A DNA stretch of 64,000 nucleotides, taken from assembly GCA_019055375.1 (NCBI GenBank), contig JAHQIW010004271.1, positions 62,001 to 126,000 on the forward strand, read 5' to 3'. The translations under genes were made by a program, and so were the position numbers. Of the stretch, positions 44,742 to 54,169 are shown one piece after another (position 1 is the first letter of the stretch; every line of letters begins with the position of its first letter). The DNA is from Parelaphostrongylus tenuis (Eukaryota > Nematoda > Chromadorea > Rhabditida > Metastrongylidae). The notes below the pieces were generated by a model. It worked only from the letters and a program-made list of their open reading frames with translations, ran no database searches and had not been told where the DNA came from.

Positions 44742-47451
44742 ATGCCGAGGTTTCAAGAAAGTCGGTCTTTCGAGTTGTTACAAAATGTACCAGCTAAACA
44801 TTTCCGACTTGTCAGGGACGTATTATCGTTAAGGCAAAAAATCGTCTTAACTAGACAGAAGACCTACTTTCTTAGCCGTTGCATAAAAAACAAAGTCACT
44901 CCTAATTTTATAAAACATAGGAAATTAAATGAAATGTGTGGCTTGCCAAATGATTCGCACCAAATACTGAACATTCACATGCGTTTACTACGTTTTTGTC
45001 TACAGAATACACAAAACCAACTGTTCTCACTTCTGGAGAAATGCGTTTATAAAGAACATCATTGTTTTCAGTACTTGGATAGGAATCTTTGGAAAAGAAT
45101 AGTAGATGAATCTATGTCTATTTGTGACGATATCCGATATGACATAAAACATAGGTTGCGGAGAAAATTCGAAAATCTACTGCGGGAGCGAAAATCAAGT
45201 TCAAATTCAGGCTTAAAAAGTAAAAGAAACCCCGATTCTGGCAAGTTTGAAGGAGAATCTGAGGTAAAAGACGCGCCAAAACCCTCCAGAGTTACCATAT
45301 TAGGAGGCATAACCCTCACGGATAGTGCGCAATCACTATTAGAATTGGGGCCAAGCTTTTCCCCTGCTCAACCCCTTTCCAAAACATCGCTGCGTACTAT
45401 CGCATGTAATTTGCACGAAGTCCTTGATCAACTCCGTTATAAAGCGAAACAAGAAAGGTTAGGTATAGCACAACGTAGAGAGGCAACATTACCACCACCT
45501 CCTTTCCAACGAACGTTCTTTAAACAGCAACGACCTGATAGCGAAATTGACTCAACCTTCCGTACTTTTTCAGACGAACTTTTCCATATACTTAATCGCT
45601 ACCGGCAAAACAAATTCAGCTCCAACCTAACAAAAAAAAAACAAAAACATGGCATAAAAGAAGTCCGAGAGCTGATAAACTCAAAAAACATTCGGTTATC
45701 AATTAGCGATAAGGGTGGGGAATTCGTAGTCATTCCTCGTCAGTTGGATGTTGATATAACGAAGAAACATCTCCAAGACGCTTCTCTCTATCGACCTTCC
45801 TCTGAAATGGAATATAAATCACAATGCCGAAAATTGAACGAAGAATGGGTCCGAACGGCAAAAGCTGCGGGTTTACAACAATCTCTTATCCGTCAACTAA
45901 AAATTGAATCACCAACTTGCTCCGTCCTATACACACTCATTAAAACACATAAAATTTCTACTAATGATTTTGGGTCTACCGATCCTTCTACGTTCAAAGT
46001 TAGACCAATCATTAGCTGTGTAGGCGGGCCGACGGACAGGATAACATGGTTTCTTGGCCTCATTTTATCGCAATTATTGAAGTTCATACCAACCCATCTC
46101 CCCAACGCCAATATATTCCTAGAGCACCTTAAAAATGCGCGTCCAAATCATACGTATGTAATGGAGTCGTTTGATGTTACACCGCTCTATACAAACGTCT
46201 CAAATGACGTCGCAATACAAGCCACTCATGAATTACTGATAGAAAACGTAAAAAGCATAGATATTTTTGGCTTGTCTGTCCAACAGCTTATCACACTCCT
46301 CAAACCATGCCTAAGCTGTTCAATCCTTAGGTGGTTAGGAAAATATTTTGCACAAATTAGAGTGTTGGCAATGGGGCAAAGACTAGCACCCAGTTTAGCC
46401 ATCGCTTTCATGTCAAAAGTGGAAGCTCCAGTTCTCCATCGGCGTCCAATACTCTACTGTCGCTATATAGACAATTGTTTTATCATCTGCTTTACGCAAG
46501 AGGAGATGGATAAGTATTTCGAAATCCTGAACGGACAGTCAGAGTTTATTAAGTTGACGCGAGAAACAACAAAATTCAGAGAGCTGGCTTCCCTTCTTGA
46601 ACGATCAAGTTCAACTTAATGAAAGTGGCTACAGCACAAAATGGTATCGCAAGCCTAGTAACAAAAACATCTTGGTACATTACCTTTCTTCCCATCCCTC
46701 ACGTACTAAAAGGGCACTTATCCGAAATATGTATCGAACAGCTGTAAGTGTCTGTACGGGAGACGATGAAAGAAGGGAATCACTAGACTTAGCGCGTAAA
46801 ATAGCCATTTCTAATGGGTACAAAGAAAAAACAAAAGCTAACGTTAGGCCCAAAAGGAGCGAAAAGCCTCGCAATGAGAACGACATGGCGCCACACCTAA
46901 ACAATAAGGTACCTCTTAAACTACCTTTCATAACAGACGAAGTCAATACCGCTATTAGAAAGTGTCTAAATAACAGTGGTCTAGAAGATACTGTAGGAAT
47001 TGTAGAAATTCCGCCCAAAACACTGCGTCGTCAATTAGGTCGAAACCGCTTGTATAACCGTCTATGTAATACAAAGGACTGCGTTATTTGTCCCAACGGT
47101 AGAGACGGCGATTGCATGAGCGTAGGTACAATATACCTTATCCCTTGTAAGACATGTGGTGGCGAATATATTGACGAAACAGGCAGACCACTTCACATCC
47201 GCACTAAAGAACACCTAAACGGAAAAACAAATAAAGACCCAAGTAAACCCCTAGGTACACACAGGATGCAAAGACGCAACGATGACGACTTCGACGTAGT
47301 AGTCAAAATCCTAGGACACGAACCAAAAACATCGGCGCGGAAGACCCTTGAAGCTTTCTGGATAAATTCCAGAAACCCGCAAATGAACAAAAAGGGCGAG
47401 TGCCTTAACATAACCAACCACATGGCACCTTACCTCAGATTGATTTTCTAG
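44742..47451 (+). CDS. Penelope-like element reverse transcriptase + GIY-YIG-type endonuclease, one frameshift
   Basis: Nearly complete PLE protein in two frames: 44742-46619 (625 residues) and 46597-47451. Compared with the inverted copy, an extra A at about 46564-46567 (gagaaacaac against gagaacaac) causes the break. Order: long basic N-terminal region; RT blocks KVRPIISCVGGPTDRI (about 422), SFDVTPLYTNV with the catalytic Asp at about 478, MGQRLAPSLAIAFM (about 545), CRYIDN (YIDN at about 575-578; second catalytic Asp is Asn); linker with CVICPNGRDGDC; then IYLIPCKTCGGEYIDETGRP, a GIY-YIG fold whose YIG glycine is Asp, followed by the conserved IRTKEH and TLEAFW. PLEs copy their RNA at nicked or telomeric ends; this copy is broken and carries two active-site changes. 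The coding part is otherwise remarkably intact for 2.7 kb. Confidence 0.92.
46464..46475 (+). other. RT active-site box YIDN (second Asp replaced)
   Basis: The codons read TAT ATA GAC AAT. Reverse transcriptases of this class have two aspartates here. The inverted copy has the same Asn, while the older relic at 34.5 kb has the usual YMDD. Confidence 0.85.
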
Positions 47452-47901
47452 CATGGGTCTCAGATGGCACCTATCCATAATTTGACCTAGTGACACGGGG
47501 GGCGGGCTCATACGTCACCCTGGCGCTAACAACATAGGTAGTCCCTGGATTAGATGGTAAGGTGAGTGGTTTCCCCGGATTAGTTATCGCTTATCAACAC
47601 CGTAGATTTTCAATTTATTTATTCATTTTTTTTCTCTCACAGTATATAGTCATATAAATAACGCTACAACGATTGATACGTTCAGGCTCTGAAGAAGGCG
47701 TATTCGCCGAAACGTCAGCCACAAGCAAACGCGAAAATCCATTGACCGGAAAGAAGAACAATCGATTGGGGAAGAAGATATCAACCTCGTAAAGCTCTGA
47801 ATAAAGATTAGTTTTCTAAGCTTTTCTTATCATTTTCAAAGGTTTATAATATTAACATGCCGAGGTTTCAAGAAAGTCGGTCTTTCGAGTTGTAACAAAA
47901 T
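47452..47901 (+). mobile_element. PLE pLTR, terminal copy
   Basis: A direct repeat of 44337-44741, continuing about 30 bases further into the first codons of the protein (PRFQESRSFEL, then TAA). Homology stops at acaaaat (about 47900), next to the 12-bp duplication at 47902. Confidence 0.88.
47685..47720 (+). ncRNA. PLE hammerhead-like motif in terminal pLTR
   Basis: Identical over 36 nt to 44570-44605: GGCU, CUGAAGA, A, GGCG-UAUU-CGCC, GAAAC, GUC, AGCC. Confidence 0.6.
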
Positions 47902-47913
47902 GGACAACACTAA
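47902..47913 (+). repeat. Target-site duplication, right copy (ggacaacactaa)
   Basis: Second identical copy of the 12-mer at 41942-41953. Confidence 0.82.
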
Positions 47914-48130
47914 GCCGTTTTGGACGCTTACCTCGTAGTGCGGCGGCCAACCTTCGGAACTGTTCCCCGTGAACGTCGGTACTGATTCTCTGCTTGCCCT
48001 ACAACTCACAAAATTACATGCTCTGCCAATTCCAGAAAATTCAAGGCATAATCTTAACAGTATGAATCAAAGATATTGGCAGGTTTTTGCTGAGCTGGCG
48101 GATCTTTGGCAACGTAGCCGGTAGACGTGG
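47902..48130 (-). mobile_element. Mariner transposase relic, 5' half
   Basis: Minus-strand translation: DVHGEQFRRLAAALRGKRPK, then RLSVV, reaching the duplicated site. It corresponds to the mariner block that precedes HDNARPH, and it continues directly as LSHNNARPPHAKST at 41942 downward. Sequence above about 48030 is too decayed to align. Confidence 0.72.
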
Positions 48131-48560
48131 CGCGTTTTGTTCTCCTCGCAAATCGAAAACTCATCTCTCGTGATGATCTGGTTGGGAAAGCGATGGTGCT
48201 ACCGATGTTTTCAGCGCTTGCTCCATATCCTCTAAAAATAGCATAATTTCGACGATTTCAGCACCGTGCTTGTTTTTAAAGAGAACTTTCTTGTGCGCCG
48301 TAGCAAGCAAGAGAAAATTGAGTTTCACGGAGCGCATTGGTTGCCGGCTAGCGTACGCGAGCGATTCACATGTGAAGCCATTTTTGTTATCAAATCTGGG
48401 CTTTTTTGCACTTTGATTGGAAAACTCTGAATAAAACGCATGGCTTCAATATTTCAGTTTCTTCTATACTTCATATGTTTTTCGTGCATAGGTTAAGGCT
48501 GCATAGCCTCGGAACTATCAGGCCTATTTGGCAATCAAAATGATAATGAAAAGCATAGGC
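48130..48560. repeat. M1 half-copy, right of the mariner
   Basis: Reverse complement of 40700-41150: acaagaaa-type block, cggctagcgtacgcgagcga, ttcacatgtgaagcc, atcaaatctgggctttttt, aaacgcatggcttcaatatt. Confidence 0.65.
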
Positions 48561-48712
48561 GATATGCGTCCAATCTTTACCCAGCAAATGGCTGCACATT
48601 ATGGATCATTGGGATGGATATACTGTTGACTGATTGATTTTTTTAATAACTAACAATTGAATTTGAAAAAAAGTGTAGGAAATGCGAAAAAATTATGTAA
48701 CAACCCAATAAC

Positions 48713-48747
48713 GGCTCTGAGGAAAGGAAATCGCTGAAACGTCAGCC
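48713..48747 (+). ncRNA. PLE hammerhead-like motif, solo
   Basis: GGCU, CUGAGGA, AAGGAAAUCGCU, GAAAC, GUC, AGCC. It mirrors 38212-38246. Core boxes are intact; the inner stem is weak. Confidence 0.5.
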
Positions 48748-48869
48748 ATCGATTTCGAAGAAGATATGCCAACCTCACGCAAGATTTCGAAATGGGCAGT
48801 TTGTGAACTAATGAACTATTTTGTTTGAATTTACTTCTCCAACACAGGTAAACTTTTATACGGATGTTG

Positions 48870-49025
48870 AGTGGTCTATTCATTTCTCCAATGTATTGTT
48901 ACCTGCAACCATGCAGACAATTACGTACACCGTACCTGGACTCATGCAATCACTGACTCTGCCATTATGGCAGATCATGCACGTTCTCATCATGCATAAC
49001 GGCAACGGTACTACAGTTTACCCAT
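48870..49025 (-). mobile_element. PLE relic, endonuclease region, right arm
   Basis: Minus strand: MNRPLNIRIKVYL (compare GRPLHIRTKEHL) and the SPGTVYVIVC-type block. It mirrors 37925-38115. Confidence 0.7.
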
Positions 49026-49157
49026 GTGAAAAATGTTGAAAGCATGGGTGTTAGTTTTTGCGTAATTTGGCAATATCATCCGTCCTTTCGCAGAACTAAA
49101 TATATCTGTTTTATCTATCAATCAGCTAAGACCTATGTGATACTGAACAAAAGGTAA

Positions 49158-49229
49158 GGTCCCGGAGAGATTTGAACTCCCGTCGCAAGATTCAGAGTCC
49201 TGAATGCTAACCGCTACACCACGAGACCT
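49158..49229 (-). tRNA. tRNA-Gln (anticodon CUG), second copy
   Basis: Minus strand: acceptor GGTCTCG, box A TGGTGTAGCGGTTAGCA, anticodon stem CAGGA/TCTTG around CTCTGAA, T arm GGGAG-TTCAAAT-CTCTC, acceptor CGGGACC, T discriminator. All stems pair with a few G-U wobbles (C5 to T changes in stems). It differs at several positions from the copy at 37735-37806; either could be a pseudogene, since both are parts of a repeat. Confidence 0.75.
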
Positions 49230-49368
49230 ACATGCCAGCCGTGAAAAGGGATGAGAATAGTAGTCACGCTGAAAGGGAAGCAGTACAGCTTAGTGTTATT
49301 TAGTTTTCTTGATGAGAAGACCGAGGTTGTTAACAATAGGATTCGTGAGTTTGATATAGCACATTATT

Positions 49369-49404
49369 GGCAGACGTTTGGGCGGTTTGACCTTCTTCAA
49401 TGCC
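49369..49404 (-). ncRNA. PLE hammerhead-like relic
   Basis: Minus strand: GGCA, UUGAAGA, hairpin region, CAAAC, GUC, UGCC. The stem pair GGCA/UGCC is kept as at 37550-37585; core positions C3 and G12 are changed. Confidence 0.4.
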
Positions 49405-49637
49405 TGGAAAAAATTAATTAATTAGCAACACAGTGAAACCCTCTCAAAACCGGAGCTAAATAAATCGACAAGCAAATTTTTTAATTCGCCTAGTAAACAG
49501 CAATTTCAAAACACTTAACGTTCAAAAACATTTGCGTGAAAGCGGTATATCGTCTTCAAAATCATCACCGATGTCTCGCTGACTTTGCCTTTCTCAAAAT
49601 CAAGGCGTACTGTAGCTAATCCCCACCTCCAAACCCT

Positions 49638-49715
49638 CTCCGGTAGTCAAGGAAAACCTCAGGGAACTGGCCGGGCTATCCTTGAGATTGCAAGGAGATG
49701 TGCTCAAGCACTACG
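49638..49715 (+). repeat. Short repeat, family E
   Basis: The string ggctatccttgagattgcaa with ggagatgtgctcaa recurs at 51822-51868 and, reversed, at 60997-61035 and in part near 61588. Its nature is unknown; possibly the 3' part of a SINE. Confidence 0.45.
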
Positions 49716-49799
49716 ATATATCTACGGTATAAACTATAACTATAAACATAAACATAAACACACATACAGTGAATAAACTCATTCTGCTAGATATCACAG

Positions 49800-52700
49800 C
49801 TGAACATTTACATAAAGAGCGCTAACAATAGCAAATTGCTTACACACTGTCGGGGCAACAAAAAAAGGTAGAATTTTCAGGTGAGCTCAGTTCAGGGTTG
49901 AGAGTAAAAAAGTTTTTCGGTTTTTGATGAAGGGCAGTACCTCTCTTAGCATCATGACGTTACATTCAAGAAATCAACTAATCGAGACGAAATATCCGGT
50001 TATAAGCCTGACACTTGAAAGCTGCTCTCGTATTCCTGTTCATAATGTTATCTTCTCTTGCATTTGCAAGGAACATATATTCAGCTGTTATATAACAATT
50101 TTTCTTATTTTATCTATGATTTTACGGTCTTCCAAAGTTTGCGATTTGAGTACAAAGTTTCATTTATAAAAAGGTCTTCACAAAACGCTCTAGCAACAAT
50201 AATAAAGGTTGCGTTTTCCTTTTGAAGTAATGACCCCGTTGTTCCCACTTCAGAGCAGACTTTTTTCGTAGTTATGTAGTAAAATTTTGATTCCACCAAA
50301 ACTTTGTCGTGTCACTTGAGGATTCCTATAGACGAATTCTTGCTAACAAGAGCACCTAAATGTCTTAATAATCTCCACACTTCATTACGGATCTGTGGAA
50401 ATCAATCGTATTCTGTAAAATGTTCTCGTGTTTCCTTGGTTTTTTTCCGAACACAGCTTTTTGTGAAGTGGACAATTATCATCCACTCGATAGCTTGGGA
50501 AATGGAGATTTCACTAATCTGTTTGATTTTTGAAGAACCTTTCCTAGCGCAAAGCATCAGCAAGAAGAAAAGTACGCCTCACCTTTGGAGTAATTTAACC
50601 GCTGTCAAAACTTCATGGAGGATTTTGTTGGCAGTTATATAGTTGAGTTTGAAGGATAGAAGCACATTATCGTCACAAAAAATGGCATATCACCGAGGAG
50701 ATTTTTCTAGAGGCATTTTTTGTGAGGAGAACTCACATACGCCCTGACATTCCGTATTTCCCAACTACTGAAAGGTTGAAAAGCCCTTTGTTAGCAGTTT
50801 TCTTTTAATCTTAAAGTCTCCACCTACTCGCTTGTCGCCTTTTCATCGAAGGACGAATGCCCTTGGCTGTCAAGCCGCAATATTCAATGAAATTTCGTCT
50901 CGTAGTCAACAGTAGGTGTTGCGACTTGAGAACACTATTGCAGTGCTTTCCATGGCAGGACACAAAGAAAAAAAAATCTTTCTCAGGCACCAAATTTCGA
51001 CCTTACGTGATTCTTCGTGATTAATTAAGCTAGCACACTCACTTATTCAAGTTCGCTTAGACCTGTGATTTATGCATTGACAGAAGTTGGCGACTTGACG
51101 GAGTTTTGGCGAGATGGTAGAATTGCTTCCAGAATCGGATAAAAAGGTCTTACGAATCGACTAATGCCCCACTTAGCCAGAGTGGCTTATTAAGTTTGAT
51201 AAGATGCTCAGACTTTTTGCAATCTCATCATCGTTTTGACAGATTCTCATACTGTTCGTGATTTAAGGCGGCAGCAAATAACTCTGAGATGACAAGGCAG
51301 TGTTCAAAGTATTTTTAGATTCACTTATTGTCTTTACGCTAACAGGAGAGACGAGTTTGATTTCAAGGAACAACTAGTGATGTCTCAAGACAGGCAGTTG
51401 TGTGTAAACTTCGATTGAAGCGAAACCAAAGCAATATGGGATAACAGTTTCAAACATCGGAGAGTTAGAAGACGCCAGTGACCGGATTTCTAAAGTATTT
51501 TTTGGTATGCAATGTAAATATTATAAAGAAGGATAAAGCTGTCGCCATTAGTCAGTCCATAGGGAATGCGCCATTTAGTCGTCTTCAAATTTTGACTTCG
51601 TTCGAGGTGATTGGGTGCATATCTGGCCATTACAGTGACTCGTGGTGGCCTGCAGCTGTACAGAGTCAGTGCTGCATATCCTCCCAGACAACCACTGCGT
51701 CACATGCGCTCTTGTATATATTATATTATATTATTTATTTGATTTACGATGTGGGCTAGTGAAACTCGACACAACTCGAAATGGGGATGATCCTCTCCCC
51801 TCAACACCGTAGGCAAGGTCCCAGCGTGGCTATCCTCGAGGTTGCAAAGAGATGTGCTCAATCAGATGTGCTCAGCACATAGAGTTTATAGGGTTTTTTT
51901 TCAAAGAGCTATGCATATATTTCATTATGTGGTCAGCAATAGGAGGTATGTTTACTGTTATAACAACTGTAAAACCATGTAACTAAACTCTTTTTCTCCA
52001 TTTGGTGGTGCTATTCGTCATATTTCCCGTTATTTTTTGGTCTATTTGCTTCATGTTCAAGGTCGTATGACTTTTGCAGCACCTGCACAACAGCCGCACT
52101 TCATTGTGGAGGTAGCTTTAGATACAAGAATCAGTGGCGGACGGTGTGATTTGAGATACCAAGTGAGGGTTTATCTCGTTTTGTCGTTGACGTAGGTGAC
52201 AAAGTCTGATTCTTTCCTTCTCAACAATAACCAATCATGTCGTTGGGTTTGGCTAACGTGAACCTCTGTCATAGCCCATTTGCCTCACCCATCCTGCCTC
52301 GTTAGAGAAGATCGTTTGATTGAACGCGATATTTATGTGATTTGTTTCAATGCATATTTTCCGAGAGCCACATAAAAAGGCGCGACGAATTGGTTACTCG
52401 AGAGGATCATCTATTGGCGCATTTCACTTGTGGCTGATCTGGACACGGATCCATAATCTCCACTGAGAAGAAGTAGATCAAATAATCTGCATATCTTTTG
52501 AAAATTCGTCCGTCCCGATTAAATTTGATGAAAAGGCATTGTAGTGAGGTGATGAGACAATTTCCTTTTTGTTTCTTCGTATATGTAGTTTTTTATCGCT
52601 ATGGATAATGGCTATCGAAGTTTCATGGGATTTAGTTTTCTTCCTAAATCGTGTTCCTAGTGCCTTTCTTCACTGAAATACAAATAAAACCAGGTGTCAT

Positions 52701-53455
52701 GAACCTATAATATCTGCCCATATCTTTTAATTCGAAATTTTTCTGAAGCACCCACATCGTGCGCAATTAAACCGCACTTATGTCGGTCATTCAGCTGTCA
52801 CAAAGCTTCTGAGCGCACTGAATGAAAACGAACTCCGTTTCAGTCACACGAACTCCGGCGAATGTCGTCATTGGCACCAAGTGCTACTACAACGCCTAAT
52901 GAAATAGAAAGTCACTGTTTTCATGATAGCCAGAACGTTACAGTGGAGATCTTACAGTCAGAACACTCACGAACAGTGAAAGTATGAAGGAAAATCAAGT
53001 AAAACTCTAATTTCAGGCTCAGCATTGAAACGACTGAGATAGTCAATCTTGATGGTTCAGGATTGATTCTTGCCATGGCGGCATAAAGAGAACCAATGTG
53101 GCTACACATTCATTCGCTAAATCTAGTGAAGGATAGTGGCGAGTTAATTGATGATTTAAAATACTTATAAATGCATACGAGGGACTATTCAGCTATGAAA
53201 GTGCTTCTGAGCAAGAAAGAAATACAAACTCTGTTTTAGACCATTAGCCGCAACTCGCAAAGCCGCATTAGGAAGAAAGAAAAACGAAGCGGTTTTGATT
53301 AAAAAAAAAGCATGCTGTGACCACGCAAACGCCAAGCATCAGTGGACAGAATGAATGTCACCGTTCTGCGATGCTCAGTTACATCTTACAAAAGAGATGT
53401 TAATGAGAAGAGGATTTGTTTCTTGTGTAACTTCGCGCTCATTGGAATCTATATG
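49800..53455. other. Stretch without recognised genes
   Basis: Apart from a SINE fragment (51600-51715), a TATTATAT run (51716-51742) and a family E copy (51822-51868), I see no coding or structural signal that I can name. Confidence 0.4.
51600..51715 (-). repeat. tRNA-like SINE, family A, internally deleted
   Basis: Reverse copy joining the 3' part (cgaggtgattgggtgcatat, cagtgactcgtggtggcc) directly to the head (aaccactgcgtcacatgcgc); the middle block is missing. Confidence 0.65.
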
Positions 53456-53840
53456 TTCGGATGCTCCAGTGGCATCTATCTAGCTCGAAAAGTTAGTATG
53501 ATGACGGCATAGAGATAAGAAGAAGGAGGCAATTAAGTTACGCAGCTTTGAGATCTATCGCAGATGTAATGAAGAGTGTAAAGACTACACAAAATTGTGC
53601 CTAGCTTTTCGACTCATCGTCTCTACTTTCTAACACTTGCGTCGGGAACATAAGCAAGATGGAAGTTCTATAGCGCTATCGAAAGCGCAGTAAGAAAATC
53701 AATGCTAGAAGTATCCCGTATCTCGCAAGTAAAAAGAGGATCCGAAGCTCTGATCTTACGCTTACGATCAAAAATCAGAGACACCGTTTCATATATTATC
53801 GGAAATCAGCTAAATGGAACATGATAAATGATGGCCGATT
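53455..53840 (+). mobile_element. RTE LINE relic
   Basis: Nucleotide blocks follow the 21.6-24.7 kb LINE: cggatgctccagtggcatct, gaagagtgtaaagactacac, tcgaaagcgcagtaagaaaa, gtatcccgtatctcgcaagt, cgatcaaaaatcagagacac. Older and more decayed than the other copies; no frame survives. Confidence 0.8.
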
Positions 53841-53939
53841 AAAAGTTCTCTGTCAATTTCCTGCTAGCTTAGCAGTCAAAGAAAATACGTCTCACTGTTG
53901 AGGTCAAGACTGCATGGTGGTGGCTTCTAAAAAATGTCT

Positions 53940-54015
53940 TCTAATGGTAGTGTGTGGTGTAATGGTAGTGCGCTCCCTATATAGCTGCAACGCGAATTCA
54001 ACTCCCTCCTAGTGT
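53940..54015 (+). repeat. tRNA-like SINE head fragment
   Basis: gtgtggtgtaatggtagtgc is box-A-like and cgcgaattcaactccctcc box-B-like; the acceptor strands do not pair. Confidence 0.4.
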
Positions 54016-54132
54016 TAAATGTTTTGCATACGTCAATGCTCATATGTATATTAGCAGCAGCATTGATTTCCTAAAAGCAGTAAGAAATAAATATTTCATA
54101 TTGATTAGGTTACAGTAAACCTGATCATGCCA

Positions 54133-54168
54133 GGTTCTGAGGAAAGAAAAATGTGCTCAAACGTCAGC
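54133..54168 (+). ncRNA. PLE hammerhead-like relic, solo
   Basis: GGUU, CUGAGGA, AAGAAAAAUGUGCU, CAAAC, GUC, AGCU. CUGANGA and GUC are kept, G12 is C, and the outer stem still pairs with wobbles. Confidence 0.4.
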
Positions 54169-54169
54169 T

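Larger units (their letters stand above)
48560..49600. repeat. Right arm of the 12-kb inverted repeat
   Basis: Reverse complement of 37395-38405, including the end of a mariner relic (48563-48625), hammerhead-like relics at 48713-48747 and 49369-49404, the PLE endonuclease relic and the tRNA-Gln copy at 49158-49229. Confidence 0.85.

Noticed and set aside
44742..47451. Possible telomerase or retron reverse transcriptase
   Set aside because: The C-terminal GIY-YIG-type nuclease, the linker cysteines and pLTRs identify a Penelope-like element.
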